From Yokenella regensburgei ATCC 49455 (GTDB lineage: Bacteria; Pseudomonadota; Gammaproteobacteria; Enterobacterales; Enterobacteriaceae), in the NCBI RefSeq assembly GCF_000735455.1, contig NZ_JMPS01000036.1, forward strand, positions 1 through 56,181: a stretch of 56,181 nt of DNA, in the 5' to 3' direction. Positions within the stretch are counted from its first letter, which is position 1, and every line of letters begins with the position of its first letter. Below the pieces are notes generated by a model. That model ran no database searches. It was given only the letters and a program-made list of their open reading frames with translations, and was not told the origin of the DNA. The translations under genes were made by a program, and so were the position numbers. Shown here piece after piece: positions 47,330-56,181 of the stretch.

Positions 47330-48514
47330 ATGACTAAAACCTCCCATGTGCTTAGTCCGGCGCTGATTGCGCTGATGTCGGTGGCGACCGGTCTGGCCGT
47401 TGCCAGCAACTACTACGCACAGCCCCTGCTCGACACCATCGCGCACGCATTTTCCCTCACCGCCGGACAGGCCGGGTTTATTGTTACGGCCGCTCAGTTG
47501 GGTTATGCCGCCGGTCTGCTTTTCCTGGTGCCGCTTGGCGACATGTTCGAACGGCGTGGGCTGATTGTCGTCATGACGCTACTGGCAGCCGGGGGCATGC
47601 TCATCACCGCCAGCAGTACCTCGCTGGGGTTGATGATCCTTGGCACTGCGCTTACCGGGCTGTTCTCCGTTGTCGCCCAGATCCTGGTCCCGCTGGCAGC
47701 CACGCTTGCGGAGCCGAGCAAACGCGGAAAAGTGGTTGGTACTATCATGAGCGGGCTGCTGCTCGGCATTCTGCTGGCACGGACCGTAGCAGGCCTGCTG
47801 GCAAGCCTGGGCGGCTGGCGCACGGTCTATTGGGTCGCTAGCGTACTGATGGCGCTCATGGCGCTAGCGCTGTGGCGTGGGCTGCCGAAAGTGAAGCACG
47901 AGAACCATCTCAACTATCCGCAGCTGCTGGGTTCCATCTTCCGGCTGTTCAGCGGGAATAAGCTGCTGCGCACGCGCGCCCTGCTGGGCTGTCTGACCTT
48001 CGCCAACTTCAGCATCCTGTGGACGTCGATGGCCTTCCTGCTGGCAAGCCCACCGTTTAACTACTCTGAAGGTATGATAGGCCTGTTCGGCCTTGCCGGA
48101 GCGGCAGGCGCACTGGGTGCACGCCCGGTGGGAGGACTTGCGGACAAAGGCAAATCGCACCTGACCACCAGTGCCAGCCTCGTGCTGCTATTGCTTTCCT
48201 GGGCAGCCATCTGGGCCGGGCACGGCTCGGTACTGGCCCTTATCGTTGGCATCCTGGTGCTTGATCTCACCGTTCAGGGCGTTCACATCACCAACCAGAC
48301 CGTGATTTATCGTGTGCAACCCGACGCCCGTAACCGTCTGACCGCAGGCTACATGACCTGCTATTTTGTCGGTGGTGCAGCAGGATCGTTAATATCAGCT
48401 TCAGCATGGCAGCACTTCGGATGGGCGGGCGTGTGCCTCGCCGGAGCGGGTATCGCGGCCCTGAATTTACTGGTCTGGTGGCGTGGTTATCATCGCCAGG
48501 CGGCGGAAGTGTGA
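47330..48514 (+). CDS. ygaY: YgaY-like MFS transporter, intact
   Basis: This 394-residue MFS protein has 12 predicted helices and a motif A loop VPLGDMFERRG. It sits between proX and emrR, the place of ygaY in E. coli K-12, where the gene is a pseudogene. Here the frame is intact. The family (DHA1-like) exports drugs or small metabolites; the substrate is unknown. The ribosome site is weak (AGATGACTG before the ATG). Confidence 0.85.
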   Translation: MTKTSHVLSPALIALMSVATGLAVASNYYAQPLLDTIAHAFSLTAGQAGFIVTAAQLGYAAGLLFLVPLGDMFERRGLIVVMTLLAAGGMLITASSTSLGLMILGTALTGLFSVVAQILVPLAATLAEPSKRGKVVGTIMSGLLLGILLARTVAGLLASLGGWRTVYWVASVLMALMALALWRGLPKVKHENHLNYPQLLGSIFRLFSGNKLLRTRALLGCLTFANFSILWTSMAFLLASPPFNYSEGMIGLFGLAGAAGALGARPVGGLADKGKSHLTTSASLVLLLLSWAAIWAGHGSVLALIVGILVLDLTVQGVHITNQTVIYRVQPDARNRLTAGYMTCYFVGGAAGSLISASAWQHFGWAGVCLAGAGIAALNLLVWWRGYHRQAAEV

Positions 48515-48639
48515 TCGGTATGGCGTGAATGATTTTCCTCATTTCATAAATAATTAGAATGAATTAAGGTCAATAATTCATTTACTTTATTTGTCACCAT
48601 CGTTACTATATCGGCTGCAATTAATGAGGTCATGCCCAA

Positions 48640-49170
48640 ATGGATAGTTCGTTCACGCCCATTGAACAAATGCTCAAATTTCGTGCCAGCCGTCACGAAG
48701 ATTTCCCGTATCAAGAGATCCTTCTGACCCGCCTGTGCATGCACATGCAGGGTAAACTGCTGGAAAACCGTAATAAGATGCTGAAGGCTCAGGGGATTAA
48801 CGAGACGCTGTTTATGGCGTTAATCACCCTTGAATCTCAGGAAAATCATAGTATTCAGCCTTCAGAGCTGAGCTGTGCGCTGGGGTCTTCTCGGACCAAC
48901 GCGACCCGTATCGCCGATGAACTGGAAAAGCGTGGCTGGATAGAACGCCGCGAAAGCGATAACGACAGACGTTGCCTGCACCTGCAGCTGACGGATAAAG
49001 GTCACCAGTTCCTGCGTGAGGTACTGCCTCCGCAGCATCATTGTCTACATCAACTTTGGTCCTCACTGAACGCAACAGAACGCGATCAGCTTGAGAACAT
49101 CACCCGAAAACTTCTCACCCGTCTTGACCAGATGGATGAGGATGGCGCTGTTCTTGAGGCTCTTCGGTAA
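48640..49170 (+). CDS. emrR: EmrR (MprA), MarR-family repressor of emrAB
   Basis: This 176-residue MarR-family repressor has the winged helix around [26 protein letters not shown] and the wing [17 protein letters not shown]. It represses emrRAB and is released by hydrophobic drugs and uncouplers. An AT-rich imperfect palindrome upstream (TAATTAGAATGAATTA-like, about 48550-48566, then AATTCATTTACTTTATT) is the probable operator. The start fits the E. coli protein. Confidence 0.96.
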   Translation: MDSSFTPIEQMLKFRASRHEDFPYQEILLTRLCMHMQGKLLENRNKMLKAQGINETLFMALITLESQENHSIQPSELSCALGSSRTNATRIADELEKRGWIERRESDNDRRCLHLQLTDKGHQFLREVLPPQHHCLHQLWSSLNATERDQLENITRKLLTRLDQMDEDGAVLEALR

Positions 49171-49215
49171 GCCCAGGCTCGCGCTAACTTCCAGATTGAA
49201 AAAAGAAAAACTGAC

Positions 49216-49245
49216 AGGCCAGCAGCCAGCAACTGCTGGCCTTTC
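49216..49245 (+). terminator. Attenuator hairpin between emrR and emrA
   Basis: AGGCCAGCAG (49216-49225) pairs with CTGCTGGCCT (49233-49242), followed by only a few Ts. It probably reduces read-through from emrR into emrAB without stopping it. Confidence 0.6.
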
Positions 49246-49296
49246 TGACGAATTGTCGGCCAGGCCGATGTGAAAAATAAGATCGTGGAGAAAATC

Positions 49297-50469
49297 ATGA
49301 GCGCGAATGCGGAGATGCAAACCCCGCAGCAACCAGCCAGTAAGAAAGGTAAACGCAAGGGCGCCCTTCTTCTGCTGACTTTGCTCTTTGTCATTATTGC
49401 CGTGGCATACGGCATTTATTGGTTTTTGGTACTGCGTCATTATGAAGAAACCGATGACGCATACGTGGCAGGGAACCAGGTTCAAATCATGGCGCAGGTG
49501 TCCGGCAGCGTGACGAAAGTCTGGGCTGACAACACCGATTTTGTGCAGAAAGGCGATGTGCTGGTTACGCTTGATCCGACCGACGCACAGCAGGCTTTCG
49601 AAAAGGCCAAAACGCAGCTGGCTTCCAGCGTGCGTCAGACGCGCCAGCAGATGATTAACAGTAAGCAGTTGCAGGCGAACATCGAGGTGAAAAAAACCGC
49701 GCTGTCGCAGGCACAAACTGACCTGAATCGTCGTATCCCGCTAGGCAGCGCCAACCTGATTGGTCGCGAAGAACTGCAGCACGCTCGTGACGCCGTTGCC
49801 AGCGCGCAGGCAGAACTGGATGTGGCAATTCAACAGTACAACGCAAACCAGGCCGTGGTGCTGAACACCCGTCTGGAAGAGCAACCGGCGGTTCAACAGG
49901 CAGCGACAGAAGTCCGTAACGCCTGGCTGGCGCTGGAACGTACCAAAATTGTCAGCCCGATGACCGGCTACGTCTCACGTCGTTCCGTGCAGCCTGGCGC
50001 GCAGATTAGCCCGACTACGCCGTTAATGGCGGTGGTTCCGGCTAACAATCTGTGGGTCGATGCTAACTTTAAAGAGACCCAGCTGGCGCACATGCGTATT
50101 GGCCAGCCTGCCACCGTCATTAGCGACATCTACGGCGATGACGTGAAATACACCGGTAAAGTGGTCGGCCTCGACATGGGCACCGGTAGCGCCTTCTCGC
50201 TGCTACCAGCACAGAACGCCACCGGGAACTGGATCAAAGTGGTTCAGCGTCTGCCGGTACGTATTGAGCTGGATGCAAAGCAGCTTGCGGAACATCCGTT
50301 GCGTATCGGTCTGTCGACCCTGGTTGAGGTGAATACCACCGACCGTGAAGGGCAGATCCTCGCAAGCCAGGTACGCAGCTCTCCGGCTTACGAAAGTAAC
50401 GCGCGCGAAATCAGCCTTGATCCGGTCAACCAGCAAATTAACGCCATTGTCCAGGCGAACGCTAACTAA
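49297..50469 (+). CDS. emrA: EmrA, membrane fusion protein of EmrAB-TolC
   Basis: This 390-residue periplasmic adaptor has a short cytoplasmic tail, one membrane helix (ALLLLTLLFVIIAVAYGIYW), a lipoyl-like half-motif ETDDAYVAGNQVQI, a long coiled coil (about residues 100-200) and beta-barrel segments. I chose ATG 49297, which gives the E. coli start MSANAE and the usual length; the frame also opens at GTG 49270. It links EmrB to TolC for export of uncouplers and other hydrophobic agents. Confidence 0.96.
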   Translation: MSANAEMQTPQQPASKKGKRKGALLLLTLLFVIIAVAYGIYWFLVLRHYEETDDAYVAGNQVQIMAQVSGSVTKVWADNTDFVQKGDVLVTLDPTDAQQAFEKAKTQLASSVRQTRQQMINSKQLQANIEVKKTALSQAQTDLNRRIPLGSANLIGREELQHARDAVASAQAELDVAIQQYNANQAVVLNTRLEEQPAVQQAATEVRNAWLALERTKIVSPMTGYVSRRSVQPGAQISPTTPLMAVVPANNLWVDANFKETQLAHMRIGQPATVISDIYGDDVKYTGKVVGLDMGTGSAFSLLPAQNATGNWIKVVQRLPVRIELDAKQLAEHPLRIGLSTLVEVNTTDREGQILASQVRSSPAYESNAREISLDPVNQQINAIVQANAN

Positions 50470-50484
50470 TCCGGGGTACGCGTA

Positions 50485-52023
50485 ATGCAACAGCAAAAAC
50501 CGCTGGAGGGCGCCCAGCTGGTCATTATGACCATCGCGCTCTCTCTGGCGACTTTCATGCAGGTGCTGGACTCCACCATCGCGAACGTGGCAATCCCCAC
50601 GATCGCCGGGAACCTTGGCTCTTCGCTGAGCCAGGGGACCTGGGTCATTACCTCTTTCGGCGTGGCCAACGCTATCTCCATTCCGATTACCGGGTGGCTG
50701 GCAAAACGCGTGGGCGAAGTGAAGCTGTTCCTCTGGTCGACGGTTGCCTTCGTACTCGCCTCCTGGGCGTGCGGCGTGTCAAACAGCCTGACCATGCTCA
50801 TCTTCTTCCGCGTCATTCAGGGGATTGTGGCCGGGCCGCTGATCCCTCTGTCGCAGAGTTTGCTGTTAAGTAACTACCCGCCGGCCAAACGCTCGATTGC
50901 GCTGGCGCTGTGGTCGATGACCGTTATCGTGGCGCCCATCTGTGGCCCGATCCTCGGGGGTTATATCAGTGATAACTATCACTGGGGCTGGATCTTCTTC
51001 ATCAACGTGCCAATCGGTGCGGTGGTGGTACTGATGACCCTGCAATCCCTGCGCGGACGCGAGACCCGCACCGAGCAACGGCGTATCGACGGTATTGGTC
51101 TTGCGCTGCTGGTGCTTGGCATCGGTAGTCTGCAGATCATGCTCGACCGGGGTAAAGAGCTCGACTGGTTCAACTCGACGGAAGTGGTGGTACTGGCGAT
51201 TGTCGCCGTGGTGGCGATAAGTTTCCTCGTGGTCTGGGAGCTGACGGACGACAACCCGATAGTCGATCTTTCGTTGTTTAAATCGCGAAACTTCACCATT
51301 GGCTGCCTCTGTATCAGCCTCGCCTACATGCTCTACTTCGGCGCTATCGTACTGCTGCCGCAGCTGCTGCAGGAGGTATATGGCTACACCGCCACCTGGG
51401 CGGGGCTGGCGTCTGCGCCGGTGGGGGTAATACCGGTGCTGCTGTCGCCAATTATTGGCCGTTTCGCGCATAAGCTCGACATGCGGCGTTTGGTGACGTT
51501 CAGCTTCATTATGTATGCGGTGTGCTTCTACTGGCGCGCTTATACCTTCGAACCGGGAATGGACTTTGGTGCCTCTGCGTGGCCGCAGTTTATTCAGGGC
51601 TTTGCCGTCGCCTGCTTCTTTATGCCGCTGACGACCATTACCCTGTCGGGCCTCCCACCGGAGCGACTGGCCGCAGCGTCGAGCTTGTCGAACTTTACCC
51701 GAACGCTTGCCGGTTCTATCGGTACCTCGATTACCACCACCATGTGGACGAACCGTGAAGCGTTGCATCATGCGCAGCTGACGGAATCCGTTTCACCGTT
51801 TAACCCGAACGCCCAGCAAATGTATGCCGATCTCCAGAATCTTGGATTGACGCAACAGCAGGCATCCGGCTGGATAGCACAGCAGATAACCAGCCAGGGG
51901 CTGATTATTTCCGCCAACGAAATCTTCTGGGTCTCGGCGGGGATATTTATCATCCTGCTGGGGCTGGTGTGGTTTGCTCGCCCACCGTTTAGTGCCGGTG
52001 GCGGCGGAGGCGGTGCGCACTAA
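50485..52023 (+). CDS. emrB: EmrB, MFS multidrug exporter
   Basis: This 512-residue DHA2 MFS pump has 14 helices. It shows LDSTIANVAIPTIAGNLG in helix 1, the motif A loop GWLAKRVGEVKL and GPILGGYISDNYHWGW (antiporter motif C). It works with EmrA and TolC. It is 15 bases after emrA and ends at a bidirectional terminator shared with luxS. Its C-terminus has a glycine-rich tail (AGGGGGGAH) like the E. coli protein. Confidence 0.97.
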   Translation: MQQQKPLEGAQLVIMTIALSLATFMQVLDSTIANVAIPTIAGNLGSSLSQGTWVITSFGVANAISIPITGWLAKRVGEVKLFLWSTVAFVLASWACGVSNSLTMLIFFRVIQGIVAGPLIPLSQSLLLSNYPPAKRSIALALWSMTVIVAPICGPILGGYISDNYHWGWIFFINVPIGAVVVLMTLQSLRGRETRTEQRRIDGIGLALLVLGIGSLQIMLDRGKELDWFNSTEVVVLAIVAVVAISFLVVWELTDDNPIVDLSLFKSRNFTIGCLCISLAYMLYFGAIVLLPQLLQEVYGYTATWAGLASAPVGVIPVLLSPIIGRFAHKLDMRRLVTFSFIMYAVCFYWRAYTFEPGMDFGASAWPQFIQGFAVACFFMPLTTITLSGLPPERLAAASSLSNFTRTLAGSIGTSITTTMWTNREALHHAQLTESVSPFNPNAQQMYADLQNLGLTQQQASGWIAQQITSQGLIISANEIFWVSAGIFIILLGLVWFARPPFSAGGGGGGAH

Positions 52024-52059
52024 CAAAAAAGCCAGTTCATGATGAACTGGCTTTTTTTT
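52024..52059. terminator. Bidirectional terminator of emrB and luxS
   Basis: GCCAGTTCA (52031-52039) pairs with TGAACTGGC (52043-52051). There are As before and eight Ts after, so it works on both strands. Confidence 0.9.
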
Positions 52060-52078
52060 ATGGCCCGAAGCGCGAAAA

Positions 52079-52594
52079 CTAGATGTGCAGTTCCTGCAGC
52101 TTCTCTTTCGGCAGCGCCAGCTCTTCGTTGCTGTTGACGCGAACATCACGCTCGATGATGTGGCGCGCAATCTCCTGCGCTTCCGCCAGGGAGTGCATAG
52201 TGTAAGTGCCGCACTGGTAAACGTTCAGCTCCGGGATCTGGTTCTGATCTTTCACTTTCAGCACATCGGCCATTGCCGCTTTCCAGGCATCCGCCACGCG
52301 CTGCTCGTCCGGAGTACCAATCAGGCTCATGTAGAAGCCGGTACGGCAGCCCATCGGCGAGATATCGATAATCTCAACACCGTTGCCGTTGAGGTGATCG
52401 CGCATAAAGCCCGCGAACAGGTGCTCCAGCGTGTGGATCCCTCTCTCTGGCAAAATTTCCTGGTTTGGTACACAGAAACGCAGATCGAATACGGTGATTT
52501 CATCCCCGTGCGGCGTTTTCATGTTCTTCGCAACGCGGACTGCAGGGGCTTCCATTCGGGTATGGTCGACAGTGAAACTATCTAGTAATGGCAT
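52079..52594 (-). CDS. luxS: LuxS, S-ribosylhomocysteine lyase
   Basis: This 171-residue metalloenzyme makes homocysteine and the autoinducer-2 precursor DPD from S-ribosylhomocysteine. Metal ligands His54 and His58 are in HTLEHLFAG, and the third, a cysteine, is in the MGCRTGFYM region. The start [14 protein letters not shown] is the family norm. Its leader overlaps the divergent micA sRNA gene, which in E. coli can pair with luxS mRNA. Confidence 0.98.
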   Translation of the reverse strand: MPLLDSFTVDHTRMEAPAVRVAKNMKTPHGDEITVFDLRFCVPNQEILPERGIHTLEHLFAGFMRDHLNGNGVEIIDISPMGCRTGFYMSLIGTPDEQRVADAWKAAMADVLKVKDQNQIPELNVYQCGTYTMHSLAEAQEIARHIIERDVRVNSNEELALPKEKLQELHI

Positions 52595-52631
52595 TCGTCA
52601 CCTCCGACAGTGATTTTTTTTAAAAATAAAA

Positions 52632-52659
52632 TGAACTCTTTGAATCGCTGCGAGTCTGA
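52632..52659 (+). promoter_or_regulatory. Sigma-E promoter of micA
   Basis: TGAACTC (52632-52638) as -35 and TCTGA (52655-52659) as -10, 16 bases apart, match the sigma-E consensus GGAACTT/TCTGA. The micA start lies seven bases further. Confidence 0.75.
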
Positions 52660-52665
52660 GTATAT

Positions 52666-52738
52666 GAAAGACGCGCATTTGTTATCATCATCCCTGTATT
52701 CAGAGATGAAAGTTTGGCCACAGTGATGTGGCCTTTTT
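52666..52738 (+). ncRNA. micA: MicA small regulatory RNA
   Basis: About 73 bases starting GAAAGACGCGCATTTG match E. coli MicA nearly base for base as I recall it, including the ompA-pairing 5' region. A terminator hairpin, GGCCACA...TGTGGCC, is followed by Ts. MicA is an Hfq-dependent, envelope-stress sRNA that represses ompA and other outer-membrane mRNAs. It lies between luxS and gshA on the opposite strand, as in E. coli. The loop of the terminator differs from the E. coli version. Confidence 0.92.
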
Positions 52739-52746
52739 CTTTTCTG

Positions 52747-54330
<1,584 letters not shown>

Positions 54331-54367
54331 TTATTAAGCATAATTGTCATAATTACTGACGATGCAA

Positions 54368-54796
54368 TTAGTGCCACCACGTCATCCCCTGGAGCGTAGC
54401 CGCTGCTACCACAACGTAACGCAGCGCCTTTCCAAGGCATAAAAAAAAGAGTACCGGCCCCCAGGAGATGCGCATCCATCCCGCCAGCAGGCACAGCAAA
54501 TCACCTATAACAGGCATCCAGCTCAACAGCAGCGTGGCCGCGCCATAGCGCTGTAACCATCCCACTGCTTTGTCCTGCCACCGCGAGGTTTTCCGTAACG
54601 GAAACAGGCGTCCAAGAATAACGTTAGTTGCCCCTCCAAGGCTATTACCCATTGTTGCTATTAACACCAGAAGCCAGGGCTTGCTGGCGCCGGAAAGCAA
54701 CAGGGCAATGAGGACAACTTCAGAGTTGCCTGGCAGCAGCGTCGCGCTCAGGAAACTACTGGCGAAAAGCGAAAAAAGCGAGAGCCCGTCACTCAC
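54368..54796 (-). CDS. yqaA: YqaA, DedA-like inner-membrane protein
   Basis: This 142-residue protein of the SNARE-associated/DedA-like (DUF412-free) group has four predicted helices and the conserved LPGNSEVVLIALLLSG, TMGNSLGGATNVILG and SWMPVIGDLLCLLAGWMR. Its function is not established. It overlaps the yqaB stop by four bases (ATGA), so the two are co-translated. It is the same arrangement as in E. coli. Confidence 0.95.
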   Translation of the reverse strand: MSDGLSLFSLFASSFLSATLLPGNSEVVLIALLLSGASKPWLLVLIATMGNSLGGATNVILGRLFPLRKTSRWQDKAVGWLQRYGAATLLLSWMPVIGDLLCLLAGWMRISWGPVLFFLCLGKALRYVVVAAATLQGMTWWH

Positions 54797-55359
54797 AGTA
54801 AGCGCACGTCCACCACGTCCATCCCCGCACTACGCGCTGCCTGCAGACCAAAATCAGCGTCTTCAAACACCACGCACTGATTCGCCGCGACGCCCATCAG
54901 TTCAGCACACAGCAGGAAGGTATCTGGCGCGGGTTTATGATGCTTAACGTGATCGGCAGCGACAACCGCAGTGAAGTACTCACGCAACCCCAGATGAGCC
55001 AACAGCGCTTCAGCGATAGCGCTCTCGCTGCCGGTGCCAACCGCCATTGGGCGACGGCCATGCCAGGCTTTCACAACATCAATCAACGGAAGCGGACGAA
55101 CGGTATCCAGCAGCATCGCCTTCACCGCATCGGTTTTTTCGCGAGCCAGCTGGTGAGGGTCAAGCGTCGCCTGGTTGAGTTCGATTATGGACTGCGCAAT
55201 TCTCCAGGTGGGTGAACCGTTCAGCGCGGTCATCGCCTGTTCATCAAAATACATTCCATAACGACCCAGTACGTCGTGCCACGCCTTGCAATGGGTGGGT
55301 TCGGTGTCGAGGATAGTGCCATCCATATCGAAAATCAGCCCAGCATAACGTTCGTACAT
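54793..55359 (-). CDS. yqaB: YqaB, HAD-family fructose-1-phosphatase
   Basis: This 188-residue HAD phosphatase has motif I DMDGTILDTEP, motif II VGTGSESA, motif III HHKPAPD and motif IV VFEDADFG. E. coli YqaB acts on fructose 1-phosphate and 6-phosphogluconate. It starts at ATG 55359 and leads into yqaA. Confidence 0.96.
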   Translation of the reverse strand: MYERYAGLIFDMDGTILDTEPTHCKAWHDVLGRYGMYFDEQAMTALNGSPTWRIAQSIIELNQATLDPHQLAREKTDAVKAMLLDTVRPLPLIDVVKAWHGRRPMAVGTGSESAIAEALLAHLGLREYFTAVVAADHVKHHKPAPDTFLLCAELMGVAANQCVVFEDADFGLQAARSAGMDVVDVRLL

Positions 55360-55433
55360 CTTGCCCCCACAAACCGGATATCAGGACGTTACTTTATCGC
55401 AAAAGGCCTTTTTTGTCGCCGCTGATACCCTGA

Positions 55434-55458
55434 CAAAAAAGGCACCCTAAGGTGCCTT
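55434..55458 (-). terminator. Terminator after the BON lipoprotein gene
   Basis: AAGGCACC and GGTGCCTT pair around four bases, and the minus strand continues in TTTTTTG. This is a good intrinsic terminator for the gene at 55478-55792. Confidence 0.8.
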
Positions 55459-55477
55459 CTTGCGAAAAATGAGAGGA

Positions 55478-55792
55478 TTAACGGATCCGCAGGTCGTTTT
55501 CGACTACCCGCACACCCTGAACGCCACGTGCGGTTTCTACGGCACGTTTCGAATCAGCTTCCGAGTTCACAAAACCGCTCAACTGCACACGCCCTTTAAA
55601 GGTCTCAACGCCAATCTGCCCGGACTTGATGTCTTTGTTGCTAAACAGCGCGGATTTCACCTTAGTGGTGATAACGGTATCGTCGATGTAGCCACCGGTG
55701 CTTTCCTTCGTGGAAGAACCTGCGCATCCTGCCAGTGAAATTGCGACCAGAGACGCTGCGGCGAGTCCAGCTATCGCTTTGAACCATTTCAT
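55478..55792 (-). CDS. BON-domain lipoprotein
   Basis: This 104-residue protein has a lipoprotein signal ending in LAGC (Cys23) and one BON domain (about residues 36-104, with VKSALFSNKDIKSGQIGVETFKG, VQLSGFVNSEADSKRA and GVRVVENDLRI). BON proteins of the OsmY/DolP type bind phospholipid membranes and are stress-linked. Serine follows the acylated cysteine region, so outer-membrane sorting is expected. The start has an AGGAGAG site. In E. coli K-12 there is no such gene between yqaB and the tRNA-Arg array. Confidence 0.88.
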   Translation of the reverse strand: MKWFKAIAGLAAASLVAISLAGCAGSSTKESTGGYIDDTVITTKVKSALFSNKDIKSGQIGVETFKGRVQLSGFVNSEADSKRAVETARGVQGVRVVENDLRIR

Positions 55793-55920
55793 GGATTTCT
55801 CTCCTTGCTAACCTGCAAAACGTGTTGATTACATGTATAAATTAGCGGGAAAGACAGAAATTGCCAATAAGAGAAAGTGCGGTATTGATGTATTAACGAG
55901 GATATTTAGAAAGAGAAGAA

Positions 55921-55941
55921 GATGGTGCATCCGGGAGGATT
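55921..55941 (-). repeat. Copy 1 of the tRNA-Arg 3'-end repeat
   Basis: This 21-base stretch equals the 3' end of the tRNA-Arg at 56055-56131 (TGGTGCATCCGGGAGGATT on the plus strand), without the rest of a tRNA. It lies downstream of the tRNA in the direction of transcription. The following GC-rich stretch (55942-55995) contains small dyads (GTTGCTTACGCAAC). Confidence 0.75.
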
Positions 55942-56054
55942 ACTCGGCTGCGCCTCGCCCTGCGGGCCGTTGCTTACGCAACGTTATCACCCCTGGTGCT
56001 GGCGATTATCTCGCAGACCATGAAGCAACAAATTAGCTGTTATCTCGGAGAAGA

Positions 56055-56131
56055 TGGTGCATCCGGGAGGATTCGAACCTCCGACCGCTCGGTTCGTAGC
56101 CGAGTACTCTATCCAGCTGAGCTACGGATGC
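56055..56131 (-). tRNA. tRNA-Arg (anticodon ACG)
   Basis: This is a 77-base tRNA with encoded CCA on the minus strand. The acceptor stem GCATCCG pairs with CGGATGC, the D-arm is GCTCAGCTGGATAGAGT, and the anticodon loop CTACGAA has anticodon ACG. The T-arm is GGAGGTTCGAATCCTCC. It corresponds to the argQ/argZ/argY/argV type that lies beside yqaB in E. coli. Confidence 0.97.
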
Positions 56132-56157
56132 ATCGGGAAATGCTTTGAGAACTATTA

Positions 56158-56181
56158 GATGGTGCATCCGGGAGGATTACT
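56158..56181 (-). repeat. Copy 3 of the tRNA-Arg 3'-end repeat, at window end
   Basis: These 24 bases are identical to 55921-55944, including three bases (ACT) that differ from the tRNA itself (CGA). So this is another trailer-type repeat rather than a second complete tRNA. The sequence ends here, so what follows is unknown. Confidence 0.7.

Noticed and set aside
50866-51771. 301-codon minus-strand frame opposite emrB
   Set aside because: It is a shadow of the emrB reading frame; the sequence is His/Arg-rich and has no family features.
52720-52738. Terminator of gshA or luxS
   Set aside because: The hairpin and T-run are on the plus strand and form the 3' end of the MicA RNA. luxS and gshA are on the minus strand.
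56158-56181. Start of a second complete tRNA-Arg at the window end
   Set aside because: After the CCA and 16 matching bases the sequence reads ACT where the tRNA has CGA. It is identical instead to the isolated copy at 55921, so it is more likely a trailer repeat.

Overview
The window is chromosomal DNA of a member of the Enterobacteriaceae, most like the Enterobacter/Lelliottia/Leclercia group. The right half follows the Escherichia coli order yqaE-ygaV-ygaP-stpA-alaE-ygaC-ygaM-nrdHIEF-proVWX-ygaY-emrRAB-luxS-micA-gshA-yqaA-yqaB-tRNA-Arg almost gene for gene. Base composition is moderately GC-rich. The genus is a guess from gene content and overall resemblance.

Left accessory half (1-34053). 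It opens with the 3' part of mdtO and all of mdtP (efflux), then the small pair yjdI-yjdJ. Next comes the most unusual block, 2767-7657. This is a four-gene minus-strand operon encoding an AfsA-type double hot-dog protein (gamma-butyrolactone synthase family), a HAD phosphatase, a cytochrome P450 and a 14-helix-type MFS exporter, with a divergent ArsR-family regulator. The 203-base divergent promoter region carries three inverted repeats, one of them a perfect 18-bp palindrome. I read this as a self-contained system for making, tailoring, exporting and controlling a butyrolactone- or butenolide-like small molecule, an arrangement best known from Streptomyces. A LysE-type exporter follows.

From 8551 to 22616 lies a complete myo-inositol utilisation island. 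It has an ABC uptake system, two inositol-dehydrogenase-like enzymes, IolE, IolD, IolB, an IolC kinase fused to an aldolase-like domain, and IolA. A divergent RpiR-type regulator sits at its end. The same 20-bp motif lies upstream of both iol transcription units and is probably the regulator's operator. A chemoreceptor with a clear flagellar (sigma-28) promoter is next to it. From 24281 to 34053 lies a yahJ-yahI-permease-yahG-yahF-yahE-yahD cluster with the divergent LysR regulator yahB. It is a paralogue of the oxamate carbamoyltransferase/carbamate kinase module and is predicted to gain ATP from an unknown carbamoyl compound.

Right backbone half (34060-56181). This holds a membrane stress peptide, sulfur and alanine handling genes, the nucleoid protein StpA, the class Ib ribonucleotide reductase operon with NrdR boxes, the osmoprotectant transporter ProVWX with its control region, the EmrRAB efflux system, LuxS, the sigma-E sRNA MicA and glutathione synthesis (GshA). 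Two small insertions relative to E. coli are visible: a MocR-type regulator with a divergent carboxymuconolactone-decarboxylase-family gene (37756-39625), and a BON-domain lipoprotein (55478-55792). The window ends in a tRNA-Arg(ACG) array in which 21-24-base copies of the tRNA 3' end are repeated outside the mature tRNA.
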